DNA of 64,000 nt from JAJPKK01 sp963702755 (GCA_963702755.1 CAVPDZ010000007.1:124001-188000); one strand, 5' to 3'. Counted from the first letter of the stretch, positions 37,680 through 46,951 are shown. Notes: generated from the letters alone by a model not told the origin. Numbers and translations: made by a program.

Positions 37680-38141
37680 ATGCCGCTTACCGACCTCGTC
37701 GTCCCGCAGGCGGTCATCCCCGTGCTTCGCGTGAACAACAAGAAGCAGGCTCTGCAAGAGCTGTCGGCGCGCGCGGCAGCAATGTGTGGACGAACCGAGC
37801 GCGAAATTTTCGAAGTGCTGATGCAGCGCGAGCGCCTCGGCTCGACCGGCATTGGCGGCGGCATTGCCATTCCACATGGCAAGCTCGCGAAGCTCGACCA
37901 TTTGTTCGGCGTGTTCGCGCGACTGGAGCGGCCGGTGGATTTCGAGGCGCTCGACGGCCAGCCGGTCGACTTGATGTTCCTGTTGCTCGCGCCGGAAGCG
38001 GCCGGCGCCGATCATCTCAAGGCACTGGCGCGCGTCGCGCGCCTGCTGCGCGACGCGGAGATCGCGCGCAAGCTGCGCGAGTCACGCGATGCCGAGGCTC
38101 TCTATGCGGTGCTGGCAACGTCGACGCCCGGCGAGAAGTGA
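37680..38141 (+). CDS. ptsN: PTS nitrogen-regulatory IIA protein PtsN
   Basis: A 153-residue EIIA-Ntr protein: QALQELSARAAAMCGRTEREIFE, then GSTGIGGGIAIPHGKL with the phospho-accepting His, FARLERPVDFEALDGQPVDL and LLLAPEAAGADHLKALARVARLLRD. It receives phosphate from the PtsP-NPr chain and controls potassium and nitrogen-related targets. The start is the ATG of MPLTDLV; longer starts do not match the family. The usual neighbours rpoN and hpf are absent; a gap of about 300 bases without a recognised gene precedes it. Confidence 0.93.
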   Translation: MPLTDLVVPQAVIPVLRVNNKKQALQELSARAAAMCGRTEREIFEVLMQRERLGSTGIGGGIAIPHGKLAKLDHLFGVFARLERPVDFEALDGQPVDLMFLLLAPEAAGADHLKALARVARLLRDAEIARKLRESRDAEALYAVLATSTPGEK

Positions 38142-38238
38142 AAAGGGCGATCAACCGGGAAAAAAGCCGCCCGACGGCGGGTGATCTTCAGGGACGGGAA
38201 GGGGCTCGTCGCCCATCCCGTCTCCTGATTGCGCGCGC

Positions 38239-38493
38239 TCAGTGCACGCTCAGAGTCTGCAGTTCATTGCTCCAGGCGTTGGCAACCGCGGCTTCGCGGA
38301 AGTCGGTTACCATGATGGGCGTACCATCGGCGGCAAGCAGCGCGAACAGCTGCAGTCCGGGCGCAATCTCCGGCGCCTGCGGAAACATTGCCGGCACGTC
38401 TTCCGAGCGGATGGTCCTGATGTAGGCGATTTCTCCATCGCCAAGATGTGCAAGCGCCTCAGGAGAAATCTTCGGGCTGATTATCATATTCAT
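38239..38493 (-). CDS. DUF1150 family protein
   Basis: An 84-residue protein, ALAHLGDGEIAYIRTIRSED, PGLQLFALLAADGTPIMVTD and ANAWSNELQTLSVH, matching DUF1150, a small family found directly after Hsp20 genes in rhizobia. The start has GAGGAG eight bases upstream. It is 64 bases downstream of the Hsp20 gene and almost certainly in the same heat-induced transcript. Its function is unknown. Confidence 0.9.
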   Translation of the reverse strand: MNMIISPKISPEALAHLGDGEIAYIRTIRSEDVPAMFPQAPEIAPGLQLFALLAADGTPIMVTDFREAAVANAWSNELQTLSVH

Positions 38494-38557
38494 GTTCTCG
38501 ACTCCTCGACGATGCCAACGTGGTCGAGTTCTGCCAAGTTCCCGTAAGCCGACCTCA

Positions 38558-38983
38558 TTATTCATGATTGGTTATTGCGATCGTCTTAACCACACGCTCC
38601 GGTTCCGGACGCGCGAGGTCGATCGACAATAAACCATTCCTGAGATCGGCTCCCAATACCTCCATCCCGTCCGCCAGCACGAAGGTGCGCTGGAACTGAC
38701 GAGCCGCGATTCCGCGGTGGAGATAATGCCTCGTCTCGCCGTCGGTCTGCCGGCCGCGGATCACCAGTTGGCTTTCCTCGACGGTGACGTCGAGGTCGTC
38801 GCGGGTGAAGCCCGCAACCGCCAGAGTGATGCGCAGCCGTTCCGGCCGGCCGTTGTCCCGCGGCACCCGCTCGATGTTGTAGGGCGGATAACCGTCGGCG
38901 GCCTTGGCGACCCGATCGAGCGCACGCTCGATTTCGTCGAAGCCGAGCAGAAACGGGCTCGAGAGCGATGGGACGCGCGGCAT
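38558..38983 (-). CDS. Small heat-shock protein, Hsp20/alpha-crystallin family
   Basis: A 141-residue class A-like rhizobial small heat-shock protein. The N-terminus SPFLLGFDEIERALDR is followed by YPPYNIERVP and an alpha-crystallin domain with LAVAGFTRDDLDVTVEESQL, RHYLHRGIAARQFQRTF and LRNGLLSIDL (the G-x-L motif). It is an ATP-independent chaperone that holds unfolded proteins. Its 5' leader carries a ROSE-like thermometer and a heat-shock promoter lies just upstream. Confidence 0.94.
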   Translation of the reverse strand: MPRVPSLSSPFLLGFDEIERALDRVAKAADGYPPYNIERVPRDNGRPERLRITLAVAGFTRDDLDVTVEESQLVIRGRQTDGETRHYLHRGIAARQFQRTFVLADGMEVLGADLRNGLLSIDLARPEPERVVKTIAITNHE

Positions 38984-39066
38984 GATCTCAAAGTCCTACG
39001 ATAGCGACTTTGTGGGGCCCTTACGGCACCCCCACCTGCCGGAGGTCCGCTGATCGGCTACCTCCG
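38984..39066 (-). promoter_or_regulatory. ROSE-like RNA thermometer in the hsp20 leader
   Basis: Three consecutive hairpins lie in the leader. Hairpin I (39040-39066) pairs CGGAGGT with ACCTCCG. Hairpin II (39012-39035) pairs GTGGGG with CCCCAC. Hairpin III (38990-39011) pairs AAAGTCGCT with AGGACTTT, hiding the AGGA ribosome-binding site behind a UCGCU sequence, with one bulged G. The U-(U/C)-G-C-U against AGGA pairing with a bulged G is the defining feature of ROSE elements of rhizobial small heat-shock genes. The AGGA is ten bases before the ATG. Warming would open hairpin III and allow translation. Confidence 0.88.
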
Positions 39067-39077
39067 CAGGCTTGGAA

Positions 39078-39109
39078 CTAATATGGGAAAACGAGCCTAG
39101 CGCTGCAAG
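39078..39109 (-). promoter_or_regulatory. Likely RpoH (sigma-32) promoter of hsp20
   Basis: On the minus strand CTTGCAG (-35, 39103-39109) is followed after 15 bases by CCCATATTAG (-10, 39078-39087). The alphaproteobacterial RpoH consensus is roughly CTTGAAA, 11-16 bases, CYTATNTNNG; the -10 part differs at one position. It places the transcript start near 39070, just before hairpin I of the thermometer. Confidence 0.65.
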
Positions 39110-39188
39110 GAGGGAGACGGCCGGGCCCACCTAAGGCCGCCGCCGCCCCGCAGCCTGCAACTTCGGTGTCGGGAGCCCTCGACCTTGG

Positions 39189-39974
39189 TTAATTGCGCCG
39201 GATCAACTGCTTCGCTTCGTTGAGCAGGAAATTGCCGACCCGCTTGCCGCGGTTGCGCAGGACTCGCAGCAGTCCGGTGTCGACGAAATAGGTGAGCAGG
39301 ATGCTGTCGCGGCTCACGACCTCCGAGCCCACCGGATCGGCCGAATGCCAAGTGTTGTCGCCGACGGCAAAGGCGTAGCCGGTGTTGGGGGCAAATTTCA
39401 TCTGCATCGCTTTCGGCAGCGATCCGTCCGGATTTCGATCGTGGAAGATCGTGCCGATGTGGGTCGCCGAGGCATCGCGAGGCAGGTAAAGTTGCACCGT
39501 GATGCCCTTCCACTGGGTGTCGGTATGCGGCGTGATCCGATACCCCGGCACGTCGCGCGTGAGCACCGGGATCGGATACATGCCGATGCCGGCGAAGTCC
39601 TCGCCGAAGCGCCGCTTAAGACCCGGCGCGAGCCGTTTCATGATCGCCGCCTGCACCTCCTCCGAGCACAGCGCGCGGCCGATCAGATCCCAGATCGGGC
39701 GCTTCTCCGGCGTGATATGTCGGATGTATTCGGGAAACAGGTCGATCTTGACCCGGGTCGAAGTGCCGTCCGGGAGGATGTTGCCTTTGTTGCGGCCCGG
39801 CAGCGGACGATAGTCGGCGGCGTCCGGCATCCCGTCCAACATCGCCGCGTAAATATCGTCCGGGAAGACCCGGTCGAACTCAAGGTGGAAGAAGGGCCGT
39901 TCGACGGAACGCGCCTTCTGCACATTGGCAACGATCGCCTCGATCAGCGGTCGCAATCTGGTGTCTGGTTGCAT
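39189..39974 (-). CDS. 2OG-Fe(II) oxygenase-like protein
   Basis: A protein of about 261 residues with the iron-ligand pattern of the prolyl-hydroxylase-like oxygenase fold: HTDTQWKGITVQLYLP (H-x-D), a distal His in FAVGDNTWHSADP and an Arg that would bind 2-oxoglutarate in SRDSILLTYFVD. The N-terminal part PFFHLEFDRVFPDDIYAAML resembles the start of this fold. The chosen ATG (MQPDTRL) has GGGGG eight bases upstream; the open frame extends further upstream without a better site. Similar proteins are often linked to surface-polysaccharide or secondary-product loci; the substrate here is unknown. Confidence 0.75.
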   Translation of the reverse strand: MQPDTRLRPLIEAIVANVQKARSVERPFFHLEFDRVFPDDIYAAMLDGMPDAADYRPLPGRNKGNILPDGTSTRVKIDLFPEYIRHITPEKRPIWDLIGRALCSEEVQAAIMKRLAPGLKRRFGEDFAGIGMYPIPVLTRDVPGYRITPHTDTQWKGITVQLYLPRDASATHIGTIFHDRNPDGSLPKAMQMKFAPNTGYAFAVGDNTWHSADPVGSEVVSRDSILLTYFVDTGLLRVLRNRGKRVGNFLLNEAKQLIRRN

Positions 39975-40106
39975 GGCCCGTACCCCCGGCTCTGCCAGTT
40001 CCCCACCCAAGGATTTTCGACGCTTTGTATCAGGGCTCATCGCGTCGGCTGGCGCCTTCGTCCGCAAGGACACAGAGTCAAACTCGGCTTGTCAAGGAGG
40101 CAGATC

Positions 40107-40271
40107 ATGGACGGCGCGGACGCGAGCGGCACCGAGCAGCGTGCCCTGGAGCGAGCGGGAGCTGCATGTGCGAAACGCCCAATCCGGCACGGTTTCGCGC
40201 CACGTTCCGCATGCGCGCCCTCATTCAATCGTCTCACGCGCGTCTTATTTTGGTCATTCGGGTCGGTTTGA
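40107..40271 (+). CDS. Possible small protein with strong ribosome-binding site
   Basis: A 54-codon frame beginning MDGADASGTEQRALERAG is preceded by a perfect AAGGAGG six bases before the ATG. I do not recognise the product and it shows no membrane segment. The only positive evidence is the ribosome-binding site. The rest of the 500-base gap from 39975 to 40477 holds nothing else that I can recognise. Confidence 0.35.
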   Translation: MDGADASGTEQRALERAGAACAKRPIRHGFAPRSACAPSFNRLTRVLFWSFGSV

Positions 40272-40477
40272 TCGTCCTTGCACGCGGATCGATCCGCGTT
40301 CCAATACTGAGCACATTGTCGCTTAGCCGACGGATCTCGCGACCGTTCCGTGGGGGCCTGTCGCGTATGCGCGTTAAGTCAAATTTTAGCAAAATATCGA
40401 TCAATTTGATTCGATCTCGAAACTCGAATTGCCGGCTTGCATTGGGGAGCGGGGGTGAAGTGGGTGGGGTTGTGACC

Positions 40478-40645
40478 ATGACGAAAGTTGAACAATATCG
40501 AGCAAGCGCAGCGGAGTGCTTTCTTCACTCGCTTTCGACCAGCGACGAGGCCGTCAAGCAAACCCTCAAACGCCTTGCCGCGCGCTGGTACGCTCTCGCC
40601 GACGAGTTGGAAGAGCGCGATCGCGACCACGAAGACGCGGCCTGA
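40478..40645 (+). CDS. Small helical hypothetical protein
   Basis: A 55-residue protein, MTKVEQYRASAAECF, VKQTLKRLAARWYALADEL, charged and probably all helical. It resembles the numerous 50-70 residue proteins with an M-T-K-x-E-Q-Y-R start and a later W-x-x-L-A that occur in Bradyrhizobium-type genomes without known function. The ATG lies after a G-rich stretch (gggtggggttgtgacc). Confidence 0.65.
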   Translation: MTKVEQYRASAAECFLHSLSTSDEAVKQTLKRLAARWYALADELEERDRDHEDAA

Positions 40646-40812
40646 GCGTCGCGGTCTTCAATCGCAGCTTACCGCTCATCGGGGCCGGGCCGAATTTCGG
40701 CGCCGATAAGCGCCGCGTGTTCTCTCCGCGAGATTGCCCTGTCAAACGCGCTGAGCGAATCGCGATGTTCGCACGCGCAGAAAAGGCAGCAGTCGAATTT
40801 CAACTGCATCAA

Positions 40813-41805
40813 CTAATCCGCTCTTGCGCCGGAAGCCTTGACGACCTTGCCCCATTTGTCGGTCTCATCCGCGAGGAACCGCGCGAAATCCTCCGGCGAG
40901 CCGGGCATTGGCGTGGTTCCGAGTTCGGCAAGCCGCGCCTGCAGCTTCGGGTTCGCTAAACCCGCGTTGATCTCGCGGTTGAGCTTGTCGATGATTTCGA
41001 CCGGCGTGGCGCGCGGCACGCCGGCGCCGTACCAGGATTCCGTCACGTAGCCCGGAACGAATTCACTGACGGTCGGAATATCGGGCAAAGTCGGCCACCT
41101 TGCCGGGCCGGTGACTGCGAGCGGCCGCAGTGCACCGCTGCGGACATGTTCGATCGAGGCGGGCAGCGGGTCGAACATGACCTGGACTTGCCCGGCCAAG
41201 AGATCGACCATTGCCGGTGCCGTGCCGCGATAGGGCACGTGGACGATGTCGATACCGGCCATCATCTTGAACAGCTCCGCCGAGGCATGATGCGGCGTGC
41301 CGTTGCCTGCCGAGGCGTAATTGATCTTGCCCGGGTGCGCCTTGGCGTAGGCGATGAATTCCGGGATTGTCGTCACCGGAAAGGACGGGTTCACCTCGAC
41401 GACGAGCGGCGTGCGCGCGATGCCGGCGACCGGCGCGATGTCGCGCAGGAATACGAAATTGAGCTTCTGATAGAGCGTCGCATTGATCGCGTTCGGGGAC
41501 CCCACCAGCAGCATCGAATAGCCGTCGGGCGGCGAATTGATGACGGCCTCGGCGCCGACATTGCCGCCGGCGCCGGCGCGGTTCTCGACCAGGAACTGCT
41601 GCCCCAAATGCTCCGACAGCCAGTTCGCGATAAGCCGCGCCATGATGTCCTGCTGGCCGCCGGCGGTGAAGCCGACGACAAAATGGACCGGCCGGGTCGG
41701 ATAATCGAGCGCGAGCGCGCCTCGCGGCAAGGTGGACGCCGCTGCCGCGGCGGCGAGTTTAAGGAAACGGCGGCGACGCGGTGAGTGCAGGGGAGAGAAT
41801 TGCAC
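40813..41805 (-). CDS. Tripartite tricarboxylate transporter receptor (Bug family), 1
   Basis: A periplasmic binding protein of the TctC/Bug type. It has a Tat-like signal (RRRRFLKLAAAAAAS) and the family core YPTRPVHFVVGFTAGGQQD, LGQQFLVENRAGAGGNVGAEAV, PPDGYSMLLV, INYASAGNGTPHH and VHVPYRGTAPAMVDLLAGQV. Such proteins bind carboxylates or aromatic acids. The GTG start follows AGAGGA at ten bases. No TctA or TctB membrane genes are nearby, as is common for the many orphan Bug receptors. Confidence 0.92.
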   Translation of the reverse strand: MQFSPLHSPRRRRFLKLAAAAAASTLPRGALALDYPTRPVHFVVGFTAGGQQDIMARLIANWLSEHLGQQFLVENRAGAGGNVGAEAVINSPPDGYSMLLVGSPNAINATLYQKLNFVFLRDIAPVAGIARTPLVVEVNPSFPVTTIPEFIAYAKAHPGKINYASAGNGTPHHASAELFKMMAGIDIVHVPYRGTAPAMVDLLAGQVQVMFDPLPASIEHVRSGALRPLAVTGPARWPTLPDIPTVSEFVPGYVTESWYGAGVPRATPVEIIDKLNREINAGLANPKLQARLAELGTTPMPGSPEDFARFLADETDKWGKVVKASGARAD

Positions 41806-41996
41806 GGGACCGGTTTCCTCTGCTGCCCCCAAACCAGATCGGTATCCCCGAATTGACGAGCGGACGAGTAATTCTAGCGACCTCATCGCGCTCAGATGCA
41901 TGGATGACGAAGCTTACATCGTGCGCATAAGCCACGGACTACGGCGTGGCGGAGGGCCCGGATTCGCCAGCCCTCCGCTGCGGCCCATTTCGCTTC

Positions 41997-43662
41997 CTAC
42001 TGGTCGAGCACCTCGATGTAGCCGAGATGGCTCGAGGTGTCGCCGGACCACCAGATGCGGTTCGGATTGGTTGGATCGAGCTCGATCCTCCTTGCATCCA
42101 ACTCCACGATCGGCAGCGCGAACTCGGTCCACGTTTCCGTCTTGGGATCGAAGCGGGCGATTCTGTCCGCCGTCTGCAAGGTAATCCAGATCACCTTGTG
42201 CTTCGCATCGGCAACCGGGTGATAAGCACCGTTGTTCGCGGTCGGCGGCGCGTAGTAGGTCATCTTGCCGGTTTTCTGATCGACCTTCACGAGTTTCCCG
42301 GCGTTATGGAAGCCGATCCAGAGATTACCCTCCCAATCCGTTCCCATTCGGCGCGGAATGTCGACGCCGGGAGTCGGGAATTCATCGATCTTTCCGGTGG
42401 CAGGGTCGAGCCGACCGATTTTGTTTGCTTCCCGCTCGACGAACCACACCCTGCCGTCGCCCGCGACGTCAATGCCGTAAGCGCCGGGGTTCTGCTTGGT
42501 CTCGACCCAATGAGGGATGTCGTACGCGGTGAACTGCTTGGTTTCGAGGTTCAACCCGACGATCCGCGTGCCGGCCGTCGACCACACCATCTTGCCGTTC
42601 GGGTCGGCGCGCATGCTGTTGCCGGTCATCTGGCCCTTGAAGTCCGCGGGCGCCGGAAAGGCAGTGAACTCCTGGTACTTGGTGTCGAACTGCAGCCAGC
42701 GGCGGTTGGCGCCGATCTCCGCCATCCAGATCGAGTCGCCGACGCCGCGCACCGGCGGACCCATGTGAGCGAGGACGCCGATTTTCCGCGGGCCCGGCGG
42801 CGGATCGATGTCGGTGAACTCATAGGTCTTCGGATCGAAGCGTCCGAGCTTGTATTCGTTGAGCTCGTTTACCCAGGCGATGCCCTGCGGATCGACCGTA
42901 ATGTCGTGAAGTGCGGCGTCGGAATTCGCGACCGCATAATCGACCGCGATATACTTCGCCGCGGCACCCTGGAGCAGGGTTCGCGACAAACGGCCGTTGG
43001 GATCAGGCTTCGGCGTGGTGTTCGAGAAGTTCTTCGCCAGATAATCGATGACCGTCTTTTCTTCCTGTTCGGTCAGGTCCTGGGCGCCCTGTCGTTCGTG
43101 GATGCGTTCGCGCATCCAGGCGATCTTTTTCTCCCAGTTGGGCCGGGTCCATCTCATCTGCGTCAGCCGATGCAGGAAATGGCACTGGCCGCACTTCGCC
43201 TCCACGATCGCCTTGCCTTCGCCTTCCGGCAGATTGGGCGGCTGCAGCTCGAAATCGAGTTCATTGCCGGCGACGCGGCCCGGGCCGCCGAATCCAGCCA
43301 TTCGGCACCACAGGACCTTGTTCTTCCGTGAGCAACACATCGGCTGTCGCCGGCTTGTCGGCGGTCAACGTCACCGGCGTGAGCTTGCTCTCAAAGCCGT
43401 TCCCAACGCCCTGCACCGTGTAATTGCCCGGCGGCAGGTTGTTCATTGAGTAGCGGCCCTGCGCCTGGGTGATCACCATGAACGTCAGACGACGCTCCGG
43501 ATTGATCAATTTGACGTAGGCTCCGGGAAGCGCCTGTCCGGATGCGCTCTTCACGACGCCCTGGACGCTGCCGGCAAAGTCCGCCGCTCCGCTTGCGTGG
43601 ACGCTGACGACCGTCCCGAGGGTCGCGACGACGGCTAAAATTCGACGCCCGTGGCGAAACAT
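41997..43662 (-). CDS. Secreted fusion: carboxypeptidase-regulatory domain, haem c motif, virginiamycin B lyase-like propeller; frameshifted
   Basis: The first 130 residues have a signal peptide and a CarboxypepD_reg-like beta-sandwich (VQGVVKSASGQALPGAYVKL, GRYSMNNLPPGNYTVQGVG). After a frame change near 43290, the next part has CGQCHFLHRL, a CxxCH haem-binding motif, with a following helix-rich stretch of about 60 residues. The rest is a six-bladed Vgb/streptogramin-lyase-like propeller (DITVDPQGIAWVNE, YGIDVAGDGRVWFVE, MGTDWEGNLWIGF). GGGAGG precedes the first ATG. This order suggests an exported redox or sensing protein rather than an antibiotic-inactivating lyase. Function unknown. Confidence 0.8.
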
Positions 43663-43812
43663 CGATTTTTCCTCCCTTGACCAGAAATTGAGTTTTTGGC
43701 CATTCGGCTGCTAAGAGCATACAACCGAGTTTGCGTATAATCGAGGCCTCCAGCGCGTTGTTTCCAAGACACGCAGGATCGCGATCCGCACCATGTTAAC
43801 AAAGGGAAAGTG

Positions 43813-44565
43813 ATGAAGGTCCTTCGATGTCTGCAGCTTTGCGCGATCAAGGCGTGCACAATTCTATCCTTGTCGCCAATCGCCGTGTCGGCGCAAGTCG
43901 TGGGTGATACTCCCGTGCGTGCTCCGGGTCTGCATAGCCTGAGTTTGCAACGTGCGGACGGACCGCCGATCCACTATGCAATCCTCGTCCCCGATAACTA
44001 TTCTCCCTCAACGCCCGCACCTCTCGTCCTTGCGTTGCACTTCGGCGTTCGAGGTGGAGATGCATCTGGTGCCGGCGGAGACGTGGTGCAGATCCTCATT
44101 GGTCCTGCGCTCGCGGGACTCGGCGCCATCATCGTCGCGCCGGATTCGGTGCGGGGTGATTGGAGGACCGCCGAAAACGATAGGGCCGTGAATGCGTTGC
44201 TGGACATGGTTCTGGCCAACTACGCAATCGACAAGCAAAAGATCGTCGTCACCGGCTACAGCATGGGCGGTACGGGCTCCTGGCATTTCGCCGAAAAATT
44301 CCCGCAACGCTTCAGTGCGGCAATTCCCGTCGCGGGCAGGCCGCCAGCATCCGCCTCCGGGTGGCGGCTTCCGGTTCTGGCAATCCATTCACACGATGAC
44401 CAGGTCGCACCTTTTGGCCCAACGGAAGCGCGCATCGCGGAACTTCAGAGCGCGGGGGTGAACGCCAAACTGATCGCGCTCACCGGCATCACCCATTACG
44501 AAACCAATCGCTTCAGAGGTGCCTTGCTGCAAGCGATCCCGTGGCTACACCAGGTTTGGAAATAG
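43813..44565 (+). CDS. Secreted alpha/beta hydrolase (PHB depolymerase/phospholipase-like)
   Basis: A 250-residue exported hydrolase. A signal peptide ends near AVSAQ. The fold motifs are PAPLVLALHFG (oxyanion strand), the nucleophile elbow GYSMGGTGSW, the acid region LAIHSHDDQVAP and the catalytic His in GITHYETNRF. The closest type is the dienelactone hydrolase/PHB depolymerase group of predicted peptidases or esterases. It lies alone, divergent from the fusion protein gene. Confidence 0.85.
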   Translation: MKVLRCLQLCAIKACTILSLSPIAVSAQVVGDTPVRAPGLHSLSLQRADGPPIHYAILVPDNYSPSTPAPLVLALHFGVRGGDASGAGGDVVQILIGPALAGLGAIIVAPDSVRGDWRTAENDRAVNALLDMVLANYAIDKQKIVVTGYSMGGTGSWHFAEKFPQRFSAAIPVAGRPPASASGWRLPVLAIHSHDDQVAPFGPTEARIAELQSAGVNAKLIALTGITHYETNRFRGALLQAIPWLHQVWK

Positions 44566-44681
44566 AAACGGAAACGTCCGTCTCTTCTGGGACCAATATC
44601 GAAAGCTGCTGTGCCCGCGCCAAGCGCGGGCACGACAAGTTAGAGATTTTGTTCAATGATTTTGTCGCCTGGTTTAACTCG

Positions 44682-45692
44682 CTATCGAATGCCCAATTCT
44701 CCTCGAACCTCGTTGACGAACCGCATATCGATCACTTCATCATAAGAAACCGGCTGCTTGAGTATGCCGGCCTGCCGCACGACCGCCTCTGCGTTCGTCC
44801 AGGACTCCTTGGAAATGAATCCGTCGGTGCTGAAGAGGCCGTCGGCGAAGCTGCGATCGAGCGAGGCCTTGAGGTCGTCGGCGCTGGCGGTCGGGAATTC
44901 GGATTTGGCGAAGTCGAGCATCTCGCCGCGGTGGCTGTCGGTATAAGCGAGGCCCCGCACAAGCGCCTTGACGAGAGCCTTCACGGTCGCCGGATCTTTT
45001 TCCATCACGTCACGGCGCACGCTCAACGCCGTATCGACAAAGGGGCCGAGTTCGCGTGACGAATTAAGGATCGGCTGAGTCCAGATGCCGTCCTTGTAGA
45101 GCTGCGTGATGAAAGGCTCGGACGAGACGCCAAGGTCGGCTTGTTTGGCCCTGACGGTGGCCGGTACGATAGAGGAATTTCCGACCTCGATCAGCGTGAC
45201 ATCCTTGCCGGGCTCGAGGCTCCATTTCTTGAGGAAATAGCGCAGGACGTTGTTCGGCGTGCTGCTGTAGTAGCCGACCGCGATCCGTTTGCCCCGGAGG
45301 TAAGACGGAAGCTCCGTCGTCATCGGCGGAATGTCCGTGCGCGCCATCATGTAGATGTTGGCGCGCGCCACGAGGTTGCTCACCGCCATAATGTCCTTGC
45401 CGTTGACGTGCGCGGAGGCGTTATGATCAACGGACGCGATATAGGCGAACGCATCGCCGGACAGCACCGCATTGATGAAGCCGGGCGATACCATCACCGC
45501 GATCTTGAGATCGATGCCCTCGTCTTTGAAGTAGCCTTTCCGCAGGGCGACATAGACCGGCAGGAAGCCGACGTGATGAACCGGTTCGGCGAGCAGCAGC
45601 TCCTTCGCAGCGGCATGCTGCCGCTCGGTCAGTGAGGAAATCGCGAGAACGATCAAAGCTCCCGCGAGCAGACGACAGGCCTTTCGGTACAT
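44682..45692 (-). CDS. NMT1/SsuA-type ABC substrate-binding protein
   Basis: A 336-residue periplasmic binding protein with a signal peptide ending near QHAAA. Core features are HHVGFLPVYVALRKGYFKDEGIDL, a LRGKRIAVGYYSSTPN loop and TVRAKQADLGVSSEPF. The family binds sulfonates, nitrate, thiamine precursors or aromatic acids. No ATPase or permease gene is next to it; it lies 27 bases downstream of the class IV aminotransferase gene and may share its transcript. Confidence 0.9.
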   Translation of the reverse strand: MYRKACRLLAGALIVLAISSLTERQHAAAKELLLAEPVHHVGFLPVYVALRKGYFKDEGIDLKIAVMVSPGFINAVLSGDAFAYIASVDHNASAHVNGKDIMAVSNLVARANIYMMARTDIPPMTTELPSYLRGKRIAVGYYSSTPNNVLRYFLKKWSLEPGKDVTLIEVGNSSIVPATVRAKQADLGVSSEPFITQLYKDGIWTQPILNSSRELGPFVDTALSVRRDVMEKDPATVKALVKALVRGLAYTDSHRGEMLDFAKSEFPTASADDLKASLDRSFADGLFSTDGFISKESWTNAEAVVRQAGILKQPVSYDEVIDMRFVNEVRGELGIR

Positions 45693-45719
45693 GCTTTCCT
45701 CCCGACAGTGACGCCAGCT

Positions 45720-46694
45720 TTAGTGCGCCGACGATGTTGCACTCTCTCGCCGCTTGGCCCATTCGCCGAGCAGATGTTGCTTGTCGCGATCGTCGATATG
45801 GGCGAGTGCTTGACCGACAAAGTCGATCCCGACGAGCTTCTCCCACTCCAGCATCAGCTTGAGGGTAAGCGGTCCGGGCAGCTCGGTCCCGATCGCGACG
45901 CCATTGAGGCTCTTGACCGGCACAACGGTCGGGCTGGTGCTCGCCGTGAAGGCTTCATCAGCGCAATAGACGTCGTAGGGCGTGAAATTTCCCTCGATGA
46001 CGGGGACCCCGAGGTCTCCCGCAATGGAGAACAAGGTCGAGCGCGTCACACCGCCGAGCACCGTTCGGTCGGACGAGGTGCACAGCCTGCCGTCTTTGAC
46101 GAAGAAGAAATTGCCAAGGTGCGTCTCGGAGATATTGCCGTCCAGGTCGAGCATCAGCGGCGTCGCGCGGGGATTGACCTGCTTCGCCTCGAACGCCGCG
46201 ATGGAATGGTTCATCTTGTTGGTGATCTTGGCCTTGGCCTCCAAGCTCTGCGGCGGCGTGCGCCGGGTGGACGGCGTGACCAGCAGGCAGCCTTCGACGT
46301 ATTCGCGGGCGAAGCTGTGGTAGGCGATCGGCAGACAGAAGATCGCGACCGTCGCCGCCACGGGTCGGCCTTTGCTGAAGCGATCAGCACCGCGGGAGAC
46401 GACTTGCCACAGCGCGCAATCGTCGTCCCGGTTCAACAAATGCTTATTACGTTCGAAGACCTCGACTGAAAGTCGGGCCATCTCGTCGGGCGTAATCCCG
46501 CAATCGATGCGGGTGTATTTCAACGAGCGGTAAAGCCGCGCGAGGTGAGCGTCCAGCTTGAACAGCTTGTGACCGAAGCTGCGGGTCACGTCGTAGACGC
46601 CCTCGCCGCTGGTAAAACCGCGGTCGAAAATCGAGACTTTCGCCTCGCTCGCCTTCACGAAGCTACCATTGAGGTAGCAGATCCCGTCCTCCAT
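45720..46694 (-). CDS. Class IV PLP aminotransferase (BCAT/DAAT-like)
   Basis: A 324-residue fold-type IV enzyme. The N-terminus is CYLNGSFVKASEAKVSIFDRG, the PLP lysine lies in EAKAKITNKMNHSIA, and the cofactor phosphate region is GNISETHLGNFFFVKDG with VLGGVTRSTLFSIA. Members transfer amino groups to branched-chain, D-amino or (R)-amine substrates. AGGGAAGG lies about nine bases before the ATG. It is divergent from the NicX-like gene across a 414-base gap that contains an inverted repeat. Confidence 0.9.
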   Translation of the reverse strand: MEDGICYLNGSFVKASEAKVSIFDRGFTSGEGVYDVTRSFGHKLFKLDAHLARLYRSLKYTRIDCGITPDEMARLSVEVFERNKHLLNRDDDCALWQVVSRGADRFSKGRPVAATVAIFCLPIAYHSFAREYVEGCLLVTPSTRRTPPQSLEAKAKITNKMNHSIAAFEAKQVNPRATPLMLDLDGNISETHLGNFFFVKDGRLCTSSDRTVLGGVTRSTLFSIAGDLGVPVIEGNFTPYDVYCADEAFTASTSPTVVPVKSLNGVAIGTELPGPLTLKLMLEWEKLVGIDFVGQALAHIDDRDKQHLLGEWAKRRESATSSAH

Positions 46695-46951
46695 CGAACG
46701 CACCTTCCCTGTGTCCCTTCGGAGCCTTTCCAGCGCCGCAACCCTACTGCTGTACGAACCTGCTGGGAACTGGATCGGCGCGCGAGGATGCGTGTTTTCC
46801 TTTATCGCGGCAAAAATCCAATCGCCGGCTGAGCTTCGGCGAAAACGCACGCAGACGTAAGATTTCGCGCGGATGCTCGATGTCTGGAAGAGTGCACAAC
46901 CACCCGCACGACGTAACGATTGCAAGCGTTCGCGATCGTTCGTTCAGTCGC

